Shown here piece after piece: positions 11,701 through 23,558 of a stretch of 64,000 nt of DNA (positions within the stretch are counted from its first letter, which is position 1; each line of letters opens with the position of its first letter). A program made the translations under genes and the position numbers. Location of the stretch: assembly GCF_000516985.1 (NCBI RefSeq), contig NW_006917102.1:2148258-2212257 (forward strand). The letters are read 5' to 3'. Under the pieces are notes generated by a model. The model ran no database searches, was not told where the DNA came from, and worked only from the letters and a program-made list of their open reading frames with translations. Source of the DNA: Pestalotiopsis fici W106-1. Lineage: Eukaryota > Ascomycota > Sordariomycetes > Amphisphaeriales > Sporocadaceae.

Positions 11701-13121
11701 CGGTTCCCGTCCAACCAATGGTAGGGTCTAGCTCCTCTTGATCCCTCTGCTGAGGTGACGGACAGTCTTTGCTGATTTCGCTCAGGATCTTGTGCGAACT
11801 GCACTCAAGGTTTTCCAGCCTGAATGTAAAACTATCCCTAGTCCACGCAATTTTATCAATGCTGGCGAGCAATAAAAAAAAAGTCAATGGCTAACGTGGA
11901 AATCTGCAGTGAAGATGACGGGCATTACGCTTTCCGTGATTGAGGATCGATCCCTGAGGGAACTGCAAGTGAATTGGGTCCTCCTCGACCCAAATCGTTT
12001 CCTACAGATCGTAATTAATCTCGTCACAAACGCGATAAAATTTACCCGCACGTCGACGGCCAAGGAGATAGTCATCACGGTAGGCGCATCGCCCAGTCAA
12101 TTGAGCAGTGATAGCCTCGGGGTCAATTATGTGCCTCAGCGATACGAACCAGCCAAAGCCGCCAGTCCCACGGATGATGTCTGTCGTGACACGGTATCCC
12201 GAGGAGAAATGTACCTGTACTTCAAGGTCAGTGATACGGGGAAGGGGCTTACCGCCGATGAAATGGCCCTCCTTTTCAACCGTTTCGCACAAGCTTCTCC
12301 GAGGACTCACATCGAGTACGGCGGTTCCGGTCTCGGCCTGTTCATCTCTCGCCAGATTACGGAAATGCTTGGCGGTAAAATCGGCATGAGCAGTTCTGGC
12401 AGAACTGGGAGCACTTTTGCCTTTTACGTCAAGACGCCCAGGACAGGACCGCCACGTCGTCCCTCGATTAGTAACGAGCCCATCATAGAGCTTACTAGGA
12501 CGTTGAGCTTGACGAGCATGACCTCGCCGCTTGTCGTCCCCCCACCGTCACGCCAGGAGAAGGGTGCCGCAGCTATAGACGTTGCACTTGTGGCACCGGC
12601 AGCCAAAATTGAGGCTCCAGCTACCTGCCGATATGTTCTTGTTGTGGAGGACAATCTTGTCAATCAAAAGGTCCTCTGCAAGTTGCTGCGCACCAGGGGT
12701 TTCGTAGTCCAAGCTGCGAACCATGGTCAGGAGGCATTGGCGGCAATCCGTATGCTTCCGGCCAAAGAAAAGAAAGACAGCTTTGATGTGATTCTCTGCG
12801 ATATAGAGATGCCCATCATGGGGGGTATCGAATTCGCCGAGGAGGTCCGATCACAGGAAGTGTCGGGTAAAATGCTAGGCCACGTGCCTATCATCGGCGT
12901 TACGGCCAACGTGCGCAACGAGCAGGTCAGCGCAGCTATCGAAGCTGGAATGGTATGTGTCCCCTGAGAACAACATGTAGTAGGCCAATTTCACTCATTC
13001 GACACAGGACGGCGTTACCACGAAGCCCTACCGTATCGATGATTTGATAGCACATATCAATCGTGTCTGCAATGCTGGCGCCTGCGCACCGGTTCAGTCT
13101 GCGGTTAACGTGCGGTTATGA
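8744..13121 (+). CDS. Hybrid histidine kinase with PAS domains and C-terminal receiver
   Basis: Eight exons: 8744-9682, 9815-10352, 10561-10761, 10867-11154, 11335-11720, 11786-11825, 11910-12952 and 13008-13121, giving about 1182 residues. The order is an N-terminal PAS-like module (GPMATWPSELKQ ... YWGPKFTIIYNEAY), then a GAF-like stretch. Two PAS domains follow: about residues 398-500 (STIGLAVAGLDRNIMYAND) and 530-650. The dimerisation/phosphoacceptor helix is FIDMISHEIRNPLSA, with His about residue 690. The HATPase has an N box (NLVTNAIKFT), G1 (VSDTGKG) and G2 (GGSGLGLFIS). The receiver has VVEDN, phosphoacceptor Asp about 1095 (LCDIEMP) and TTKPY. All catalytic residues are present, so the kinase looks functional. 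In fungi such kinases signal through a Ypd1 phosphotransfer protein to Ssk1/Skn7. There is no transmembrane segment, so it is probably cytosolic. The fourth donor could be GTGGTC (11155) or GTCAGT three bases later. ATGs at 8810 or 8831 could be used instead. Confidence 0.93.
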
Positions 13122-16100
13122 GGGGCTTTCTATGACTAGATAATAACGTAGAGAACATGGAAGATGCGACGGTTGGAAGGTGCTTTACCAACCTGCACCA
13201 AACACCAGCACCGATACTTGAGAGCCTAGGATATTTGTAGACATCCAATAATCGATCAACGGCCACTGGCTACACGAATTAAAGTACATTATTCTATGTT
13301 TCTATAGCGCTGGGAATGTTTCGTCGTTGCTGCAACCATCATTGAGCACAAACGACATATAACAATCACATCATCATCGTCTTGCTTTCCAACACAACTG
13401 CGGGAGATTCTTCAACGATGAATCATGTCTATCGGGCTTCCCTGCGTGAGTACATAGTCAGACCAGGCGAGAATGAAATCGGTTGTTCCTAGACTCGAGC
13501 GTATCGTGACTCATGACATGGAAGCTACCCCTCGTTGCAGCCTCAACCTTTCCGTTTTTTCTCCTTCTCTCCCCTTTTATCCTGGTAATGTTAAATGATA
13601 TCCTCGAGTGGCAGGGTCGTAAAATGAAGACCAAAAAGTAGAAAATTTGTATGTAATTTTTATGGATATCAATATGCATCTGATCAGAGTTAAAGCCAAG
13701 GACTATGTCAGCCTTAGAATGTATAGCAGCCTTCATGGTAGATTGAGACCCCGGACAACCCGCTCTTCTCACCAGTAGGTGCTATGTGAGCAGCCATCTG
13801 TCAAGTTACCTCTGTGAGCTAGCGCTTGTGAACTGGATTAACCTTGATCAGGCCTCACAAAGGCCTAACGAGGCCTTAGGCAGGTTCCGGGGTCGTTGAT
13901 GCTGCATCTAGGTCGCCACTGCTCGGTTGTCTGCTCGCGCCGTCTCCTGTCAAATAGAGGACAACACAAGGCATTCTCTCAGTGTACCTTTGCATCCCAG
14001 AAAAGGGGGGAACAGAAGGAATAGGCGGAAGTGGTCGCTTTCGGTGCTAGGTTCGGCATTCTCGGGCGAGGCCGTCATGAGCCGGGCGCAGACTTTCTCA
14101 ACATGACGGGTGCGTCACCGAACCGTCATATAGAACATAGGCAGTGTCTCGGCCCGCAGTTTTTGAAGAATCCTTGCCGTCCCGTGTCCTGATAGACCGA
14201 CACACCTACCGAGCCTACTTGCCTGCCTCGTTCACCTCATGCCTCGCTCTCATGTCTCGCTCTCTTACGCACGCACGCGCACAGAGAATCGCAGAAGGAA
14301 ACATCTCCACGAAAGGAACAAGGAGTGAAAGCGAGTAAAGGTTCGGAGGTATTGTGATCCCGTGTCGTTGAAACCGGAACATGGTAAAACGCCGTCTCAT
14401 AAAACATAGGATACCCCCATTTTCAAAGGAGCCGAAGACCTCTGCTTTAAAGCAATACTAGCCATAGGGAAAACGTTACGATGGCATATTCAACCGAAGA
14501 GTCCTTACTGTTGGTAATAGGTAGAGCCTCAACCAACCACAATACAGCACAGGCCTTTGACCGTGTTTTCGCGACGTTCCCAGCAAACGGGAACGACAGT
14601 GTCCAAAAGCAGCAACTTGGCCGATGCAGTGGCAGTTTGCAGGATCCGTTCTGATTGCATGAACTGTGGCGTCGGGCACCTGCTTTGGTCCCAGTTCAAC
14701 TACAGGAATATATATATGTGCAGCGCCGGAAGAGAGGGGGGCACCAAGCACGGGCGCGACCAATTTCCCTATTCCCGCGCCGTGCTGGAGTAGTGTAGCG
14801 CCGAAAAGCCCCCCCAGGGGACGCGACCGACTTGACGCGATACTGTCCTTCCTGATACACAGTAGGGAATCCAGCCTGTACAGAGTACCTTTACCTCTTA
14901 CTGTACGTCCCTGACTCCAGCCACAATAAATCCAGCGTCCATGGGTTCTTGCTCAACCCAGTGGGGCTAGAAATGGTTCAAGATCCGGTGACCAGGTATC
15001 TATGTACCTGGTAGTATAGCCAGACATTTACGGCAGTGTTTTGTTGATTTCCGCCCGAAGTTGGTTCGAGATTAGCGATAGGCGGAGTCTCACGCATTTG
15101 TTCCGTCGGTACTCAAAAGTCATTAATGCTTGCCGGCATTTCAATCAGCGTATATAGTGCTCTAGCCTCTGTCCACCTGATCAACCTACAAAGTCATGGA
15201 CATGCTTGGAACTTGGGGATGAAGGAAAATTTTAAAACCAATGGGGACACCGTTGACCGATCAGTACTTCCCAGACGCCAGGACCGGGTAGCGATCGACG
15301 GGCCATCTTTGATGGATGGAGCCAATTGAAGTGAAACGAACCGAACGAATAATCGATAGATCACCCGGGGTCAAGGTTTTTTTTTTTTAATTTTTTTTTT
15401 TTCTTTGGGAAGCCTGGACAAAAGAAACCGGTGCACAGGCAGTTTAATGGTCATGGTTGGCATGTCACGGTAGGTAGGTAGGCAATAAATATCTGTGCTC
15501 TTTTGAGCAAATCCACACGAGAGCTGTTATGCAAAGGATCGAAACCAAGAAATGGGCAGTTCATGCCACGCGTTCCCAATAACTTTAATATAGAGCTTAT
15601 TAACTCGGTGAAATTCCCATTGCCGGCCAAGCTGTCTGTTCTGGGTTCCGCCATGGAAAATGCTGCCGACCAAGACCCGAACAAACGGCTAGCAACTGTC
15701 CGCAAAAGGAAAGTCGCGTGTGCCCGAGTGTTGGATCACGGATGCCAGGCAACGAAAAGACGTTTGTCTGCAACGTTGATCGGCCAATTGACCAAGAAAT
15801 GTGATGAGATGGATGCTCGTGGATGATGAGTACATATGTAAAATACCTTGTTTTTTCTCAAGCTAGCTCCTGCTGGCCTTTAGTCCTTGGTGAGGTGTCG
15901 GGCGTAGCGAGATGAACGAGCCCTACTACTCTCTACACTACCTATTATGTACGTTACTACCTCCATGCCTCTGGCCCCTAGGAAGCCCATCTCCGCAAAT
16001 AACAGGGGAGAGGGGGGCGTGTGTCGAAGGAAATGCGATCCCGACCGTCCGGTGTCATGGATCTCGCTGGCTGGCACTTCCGTCCGGACTTGTTGCCTGC

Positions 16101-19100
16101 CAAGGATGGGAGGGGAGGGGGGGCTGTGGTGGGAGCAGCCCTAGGCAAAGAATGCAAAGAAGACATACGGCGAGCACAAGCTTTTGATTCTTCGATCCTC
16201 CTCTCCAGCAACATGCAAACACTCACGCCAACAAGACAGCCCTGAAGCGGGCTCACTGAAGATTGGCAAATCCGCAGGTTGGGTAGCATTGTCCCCCCCC
16301 CCTCCCTTCATCAACATCACACGGTGCCGTGTGAGGTGAGAGGAATTGGAGTGTATGTACTTGGACGCGGGCGATGCCGTTTGGTTGGCGGCCACGGCTC
16401 ACAGTTCAAACGGAGTCAGACATATATTCCTTCCTACTCTTTATTCATGGTTCCATCCAATGGCTGCGATGTAGCCCCCCCGAGCCCTCTTTTTACGTCT
16501 GCCTGACATGACCGTGGTTGTTGCATCGTCAATTGATGCTCTTGTATTGCTGAAAGGGGACTATGCATACCTGGGTACCGTCGAAAGACGAGCTTATACG
16601 ACCGCTGGGGGTGGTCACAAAGGGTATCACTGCTCAGCATGTTTACTTGATTCGACCATTGGCTTTCTTGATACATTGTCACTCACCCGGCTGAACAGAG
16701 AGCTACGATGAATATGTGAATTCGAGATCCAATGGTGGGTGATGAGGCACCGTTGATGGTCCATAATGCTGTAGATACCTATACAAAGACCTTCTTACCT
16801 TGCTTGTACAGACAGATTGTAGTACTATAACATTTCCCTACCATGCTAGTGAGGATTTGGACTTGTGCTAGAAAATGGTGGGAGCTGTGTGTGTACAACA
16901 CCGAATCTGCGTGTACAAAGCGAGAGGTCGTCCTATGGCACCAACAACACTGAATTCTCCAAAGCGATGCGTCCATCGAAACAAGGTTTTATGGTGAGAC
17001 TGGGGTGAAGGAAATTTGCGTGGTCGAAAGATGATGCGGCAAGTTCTTGTTTGAATTTAACCCCACCTCTCAATCATCATACGGAGAGGGCAGTCAGGTC
17101 GAGTTTATTGCGTGTGAGACAGCTTATGTATATATATCTGCTACCTCTGAATGGTCTGGAGGGAAACATGATGAAGTGATTTGGAAGAGTCGGACAGGTA
17201 AGCTGTCGAAGGTTGTAGGAGAGAGGAACACCTTTCTCAAGGGAAGTAAAGCAAAGAAAGGAAAAAGAAACACTCCCCGGCTTTATATCTGCTTGGTCGG
17301 TCCGGTAAACAAAGCTACATAGTCTGATGAGCCAGTTTGGCCGGATCAATTGGTGTTACCGTATATAGCGAGCGGGTCGACCCCCCATAGACCGTCGGGG
17401 TGAGGGAGGGGAAACAAGCTGCGCTAGAAGGATCTTTTTTGACTTCTTCTTCCACGACTACTGTCTTGTTCGGACGAAGGATGGGGCTGATTTGTGCTTG
17501 AACGACGGTTATTTGCAACAAGAAGACATTTTGGGCGAAAATGCGCAATGAATCAATAGTCATATACCCAGTGCATTGGGCGCACGCCTCGTTGACGCAG
17601 CCATTGGATGGTCGAGCAACCATATCCAACAACTCGGCGCGTTTTCGTTCTATAAACAACCAAGATAGCATGGCTTTACCTGGCTAGGTGGTGATGATTG
17701 TTTCAGAGCGAATTGCTTTTTCTCATCACTTCCGTCATTGCGGCCATGAGGCGATTGAATGCAATTCAAATCCGAGACCTAACGTAGGACAGATATGATG
17801 GCACCCCTCTTCCTCCTTCTTATTCGCTCCTCTGCACTCATGAGCGTGAAGACAGAAGTGGAAATGAGCATATTGTCGATGGATAGATTCTGTCCGGAAA
17901 CGCATCAAGGTAATCTTCTCAGGTACAGTAGGTAAGTAGTGCTCAGAATCTGTTTCCCATTTCCAAAGTCTTTTCCCGAAATTTCCATTCAAGTACAGAG
18001 TATGTTTAAAGTGTGACACTTGACTGTTGGAAGAGCAGTAAAGGCTTCATCAAGAAGAGGAAGAAGAAGCAAGAAAAAAACCCCACCACACCAAAAACGT
18101 CTTCAGGGGTGGAGCAAATCATTGAGCGAGTTAGGTCAAGCGTCAGGAACAGCGATTTCACTGGCTCGGGGGATCAAACGAGTGGAACGAGACCCCTGCA
18201 TAAGAGACGCACAAGGGGGAAAAAAAAAGTTGGAACAGTGCATGGGCAGCCCTGCAAAGCGCCTCGTGGACAACGGGAACGCATGGCCGAGGTCATGTCG
18301 GAGGGGCAAATCCCTGTAGGTTACCAGGTAAGTACTATGTAAATGTAATGTATCCATGTATCCATCACCCATGTTAGCGGTATCTATTGCGTCTTATGGA
18401 CCATCAATAGCACTGTGTAAGCTGTGTGTCCGCTTCTTGCCTTTTTGTATCTTGTGTGCGCGCGTGTGCGTGTGTGCGTGTGAACGGAGCAGAGAGTAGA
18501 CTCTGTTTCGGCTACGCATGCTATGCTAGTAGTCAACTAGAGCTTTCGCTGACGCAGTACCGATGAATCAACACGCAGTAATAGTCTTGGTTGACTCGAC
18601 CCTTCACGGGAGAGGTGTGTAAGTACAAGTCTATAGGACGGAGGAATTTACATGTGCCATTTCATCTAATACCGTTGGCCAAAGCATGTGCTAGATACGC
18701 CGTACACTTGAATGGCTCGCAGATTACGGCATCGATACTTCTTCATGTTTTAGGTGCTCAGAGCATATATTTATTATGTTATGTTTCATCGGTATGTCTG
18801 AAATTCAAATTTGTGTCTCAAAATGGCTGAGACACATAAACATACACAATAGAACAAAGGCCCAAAAGAACGAGCGTACACTCGCGTCATCCTTGGTAAT
18901 TACCTAATAATTGGTCGTTTCTGGTGATCCATCTTCCGTGACCGAACTCTTGTAGTGTCTAACTGTAGGGCAAAGATCATTAAAATATACGACAAGATGG
19001 AAGGATCTGGTGTTCAGACGTGTTCAGAGCACATTGGGACAATTATTCGAAAGACACAGAGCAGCTCGTCCTGTAGTGGTACATGCAAATTTCTAGACTT

Positions 19101-21581
19101 AGATTGGATTTTTCAATGAGGAAACAGTCGCTCCGGCATTTGGATCAACAACCATCAGGCCCCTCTGTCCCTCCCCACCCCCAGACCCGTACTAGCTGTG
19201 ATGATGCATCCATTACAACATGAACCTCTTGCGGTATGTAGATGATGTGTACACAAAATTGCTGGAAAGCACCATGGAAAGATGCATGGGGTGGGGAAGC
19301 TGGCAATGATTAACACAGTAGAATGGGACCAATATCATTGTTACAACAACGTATTGTACAGTACGCTACATGTGTAGGTAGATATTTTTGACTAGGTAGG
19401 TAGGTACCCGGTCGGGCCTAACGGATCTCAATAGATGGGCAGCGGGCGCGATCGTCATGGCTAGACTACATCGAGCCTTCGAGAAGGCATCATGGAAGCA
19501 TGTTCAACGCCGGGACCTCATTGAAACTATATTGGCAATTTCGTCAAGGCAATAGCTCTCCGATGGGCGCGTCCACCAGTCAATGACTTGCCCTACTATC
19601 ATCACCGTAGTTGTAGGTATTGCTGGCGGCTGCTGGGTCCACCCAGTCTACAAGTACGCTCTTTTTGCTGATTGACGATGTTGCGGATCACTAGTAATTA
19701 ATGGCCGCTGCTCTTCATCAGCTTCACTTCAAACAGTATCAACCAATGTCCAAATATTCCATGTACTCGATAGGAACTGCCTGGCTAGATTGTCAATCGC
19801 TTGAGGTCCACCATGCGTATACTTTCCCCTCTTCCATCCCTCCCGATAACTCCGCTCACTTCGCGGTTTCCGGTCGCCAATCGCTGCCGGAATCGTACCT
19901 AGTCTGGCAGTCAGCATGTCAGGTCCCTACCTTAGTCGCAAGTCCAAGAGGGCGGGTAAGGTATTCAGAGCTCCCCGAGGCGACGGCGCGGTTGCTGGAC
20001 GCAATGGAACGAACCTCCGGGCCTCTCTGCGATTATCTCACCTGCCCTCCCCTTTTGCTGTGTATATTGCGTATACGTGTTGGAACATGGTATGCTGCGG
20101 CGTCAGGTTTTTGCCGTATCACGGCCAACGAAGACAAGCATGAAGGAAGAGCCAGACAAGCACACAGATAGATCGAGGAAGAGCCAAGTTGCGGCCGATC
20201 CTTTCCAGGACTCTGTCAATATTGATGTAAATCAGCGATTTCGCCGTACCCACATCAGCCCAATCCATGTGCCTGTAGCCAAATCTACCCACCTTGCAAG
20301 GTTTCCCAGCTGCTCACGCGGTGCGTGGAGTGCGTGGTCGTTCACTGCCCTCCCACTGCTCAGTGCCTCCAGGTACAAGAAGTGCCCAGTGCTGCCTGGG
20401 GCCTGCCTGGTTCGTGCCTCAGGGTATACTCCCTAACCGATCGATGTTATGTAGGTGGGCTGGCGAGATGTGGTTGTCGAACAATTACTCATTATGTGTA
20501 AATCAGTCTCAGTCCCTTCATATGCGCATTTCTCAGAGGAGATGCTCGTCCATGCTTGATGGCACAGCCTTTCTTCACGATGATTCAACGACTATGTATA
20601 GTGTACAGAGTACAGTGTAGCCCGTGCTTGATGTAGTGCAGTGTTTGCACTGCACATACCAACATATATTTGATCGTGTGCTCGTTGTCTCCGATGTGTA
20701 TTTCGAACATATCCGATGATGTATCATCTAGATTTGTAGCTATCTTTTTAGAACAAGCCATGTAGTTTACATAGGTCCTGACAAACCTATCAGGTAGTTG
20801 CCTATCTTGTCTACACAAGAACCAGACCTTGGCTGTCTTTTTTATTTTTTTTTATTTTTTTTTTCCCTCTCTCCCCTTCCTCCTCCGTTTGCCACCCCTT
20901 CTGATTGAAGGAGTGCTGGACTTGATCGTCGTTTGTATCGCCGACTATTGCACATCGTCTTGTCCTAATGACGATGGGAGCACATCACATTCGTTTTTGA
21001 CCGAGTCGCTCGATGATGTTATGTAAGGGCAACCCGCACTACTGCACAGCGGCACAGCGGGTCGACAAATGGTGCGCATCCGTAACATTTATTCTCTGTC
21101 GCCACCTACGCAAACCCTACTGCCGACGTTCCTACTGCCATACATGACCGATGTTACTCTTCTCTCTCCCAACATCTCTCGCATTGATAGGCCAAAGTTG
21201 TCTGCCAAGCGGCAGCCTAACTTGCAATACATGACTGATAACCATAGGTGAGTATACCTAGATAGTGTGTGTTCTTCGAAGTAGCTTGTACAGGCTGCAG
21301 AAAGAGGAAAGAGCATGTATGTGTCAAACGTGCACATCTGAAAGCGTGCAGCCATGATTTTCGTGGCTTGCATTTTTATATGCGTGTATATATATGGTAT
21401 CATGTCAGATTGAAGGCAGGACGCAGAAATAAAACATGAAGCAGCAGATACGGGGGACACGGCATACGTAACTGCTCTCAGCTGCAGTCTGTTTTGCACC
21501 ACCACTGTGACTACTACTGTACTTCTACAGGAAGACACACGGCAGACACAAGAGAGTGTGTGTGTGAGAGAGAGAGGGGAC
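13122..21581. other. Long gene-poor region
   Basis: About 8.5 kb in which I find no gene I can support. Open frames up to 156 codons (for example around 19701-20171 plus, or 15503-15826 plus) have no recognisable motif and mutually overlapping shadows. Base composition is ordinary, not RIP-like. The region contains T homopolymers near 15379-15402 and 20838-20867, and TAGGTA tracts near 15472 and 19376-19407. Long UTRs, lncRNA or genes with many tiny exons cannot be excluded. Confidence 0.45.
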
Positions 21582-21681
21582 NNNNNNNNNNNNNNNNNNN
21601 NNNNNNNNNNNNNNNNNNNNNNNNNNNNNNNNNNNNNNNNNNNNNNNNNNNNNNNNNNNNNNNNNNNNNNNNNNNNNNNNN
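21582..21681. other. Assembly gap of 100 N
   Basis: Exactly 100 Ns, a conventional placeholder for a gap of unknown size. The left edge is a (GT)/(GA) microsatellite and the right edge a G run, both plausible reasons for assembly failure. Confidence 0.99.
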
Positions 21682-23558
21682 GGGGGGACCCTAGTCCTCA
21701 TGAGTAGTAGACCGCGCACTGGCTACCTTGGCCAACCAAGTCCAAGCCCAAGCCCGCATCGAGGACGGACGGCACCTGGGGCCCCTGGACATCCATCTTT
21801 TTGGGCCCAGCATCTGCTGTGATGGGACCCCCCTGAAATTGTGTTTTGGGCTTTCAACTGGCTCTACTGCGGCCACGCCTCCGGCCAGCCCGCTCCCCTG
21901 CACTACATCCATCCCCCACTCTTCAGGGATCTCAAATTTCCACCGCACGGTTTGTCCCATTTTATGGTTGCACCAGTCAAGTTGGTAGCGCCAAAAGTTG
22001 AGATAGGTAATAAGGTAGCGATAGTCAGGACTCAGTCCACTTCAATCCAATCCAATCGTTGTTCACAGTGCAGTTGCCGTCCGTCTATCCCCCCTCGGTT
22101 GGCACTATGCAAGGTACCTACCGTCCATACATGGCGCTAGTAGCAGGCTCTCGCTTTCTCTCAGGCTCTACCTAAATGCAGTTGATCCAGGTACTTCCTG
22201 CACTGGGTATGGGGGGGTCTTTTTTTTTTTTTTTTTTTTTTTTTTTTCTTCCCGTAGCCCCATTGCGGTCCAGTTTCTACCGTACCTACCAATGGTACTA
22301 GGCTCCACGTCCCTTCCAGATGGTCTACACAGTAGCCGCGAACGAACTGATCTCTCTCTTTCTCCTCACTCACCTCTCCCTCTCCAACCCCAATTCCGTT
22401 GCAGTAAAGCAAAAAGAAAGAGGAAGAACAAGAAACTCACCCACAGTCATTCCTTACTTGCACACCAGATTGGTTGAGAACAGGACAAGCCGCCAACACG
22501 AAAACGCGGCCCTGACACTGCGTATACATTTCCACTCACTATACGTCCTCGACATTTCTACACGTGCACGAGTTCCAAAATCAACGCCGGCGACTCGACA
22601 GACAAGATTGCAAGGTCGGAATCAGAGCGTCGAATCTTTATCAGACATCCAAGTCACTCGCCCTCCTCACCACCACAAGGTCATCAATTTCCATTCTCTA
22701 CGAACCAGACCCAACCCATTCGTCTCCAAACGAACCAATCTACGACGCTACTGCCCGCCCGTCCTGCGGCGAGCCATTCGATGTTTGCGCGACAGTAGTA
22801 CTGTACCTACTTACTACCTACATATATTCTTTCATCTGCATCATCTGCCGAGGCGATAACTTACCCCCCGGGCATACTGCCGCGCTCACTCATTTCTTCA
22901 CATTCGTTTTTCCAACTCCCACTAAATTATTGTTTCCTGTTTACACTTTTTAACTCTCGTTTTTCCTCCACAAAGGTGTGTGATCGTCGCCTGGCCCTGG
23001 CCCCAAATCGGTGCTTTCTTTTTCTCGACAAACCTGGTATCCTATATTGGTGAAACGCTCTCGACACAAGCTGTCCAGGTTAAGGTATGGCGATTTGATT
23101 CGTTCCCAATATCATCCCAAATCCTTGTTCTTTCATCTCCTCCGTCGTTCTCAGCTTCGGGACAAACAGCCTCTGAAGTCCTGCGACTGGTGCTCGACAG
23201 GTTCCATGCATACGCTACGCACTGCCAATTAATACGTGCCGCTCACCCATTCACCGCCGGCCTGTATCCTGTGGCTTTCTCCTAGTACATTCAGCTCGCT
23301 AATACCTCGTCTGCCTCTATAGTTACGTATATCGAGCCAGCTCATTCAGTAACCCACTTTGTTCCACGTATATACACATTAGGGTCTCGTTGCCGACTAC
23401 GACTCTACTGATCGCAATTCTATATGGATGGCACCCGGTACTGATTGGTGAACGAAACACAACCCTCCGGAATCCCCTTATTGGAACCGACGTGTCCTGG
23501 TGCCACGCCTTCAACTATTTGTCCAGCTCCTGACCTTGGGGCAACTCCGATAAACAAG
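21682..23558. other. Upstream and probable leader region of the disordered-protein gene
   Basis: The region has a 27-base T run at about 22220-22246. A long CT-rich, G-poor plus-strand stretch runs through about 22350-23440, typical of long fungal promoters or 5' leaders. Open frames here read as low-complexity S/T/P/H-rich peptides caused by the CT bias. I treat them as leader rather than protein. Confidence 0.45.

Noticed and set aside
21494..21719. Open frames crossing the N run
   Set aside because: They are artefacts of the 100-N placeholder; nothing supports coding there.
23445..23558. 38 extra N-terminal residues on the disordered protein
   Set aside because: The segment is Pro/Thr-rich leader-like sequence; the basic MNRFKTKKK start at 23559 has the conserved look.
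13122..23558. A secondary-metabolite or other biosynthetic cluster around the histidine kinase and disordered-protein genes
   Set aside because: No polyketide synthase, NRPS, terpene synthase or tailoring enzyme set is visible; the region is simply gene-poor.
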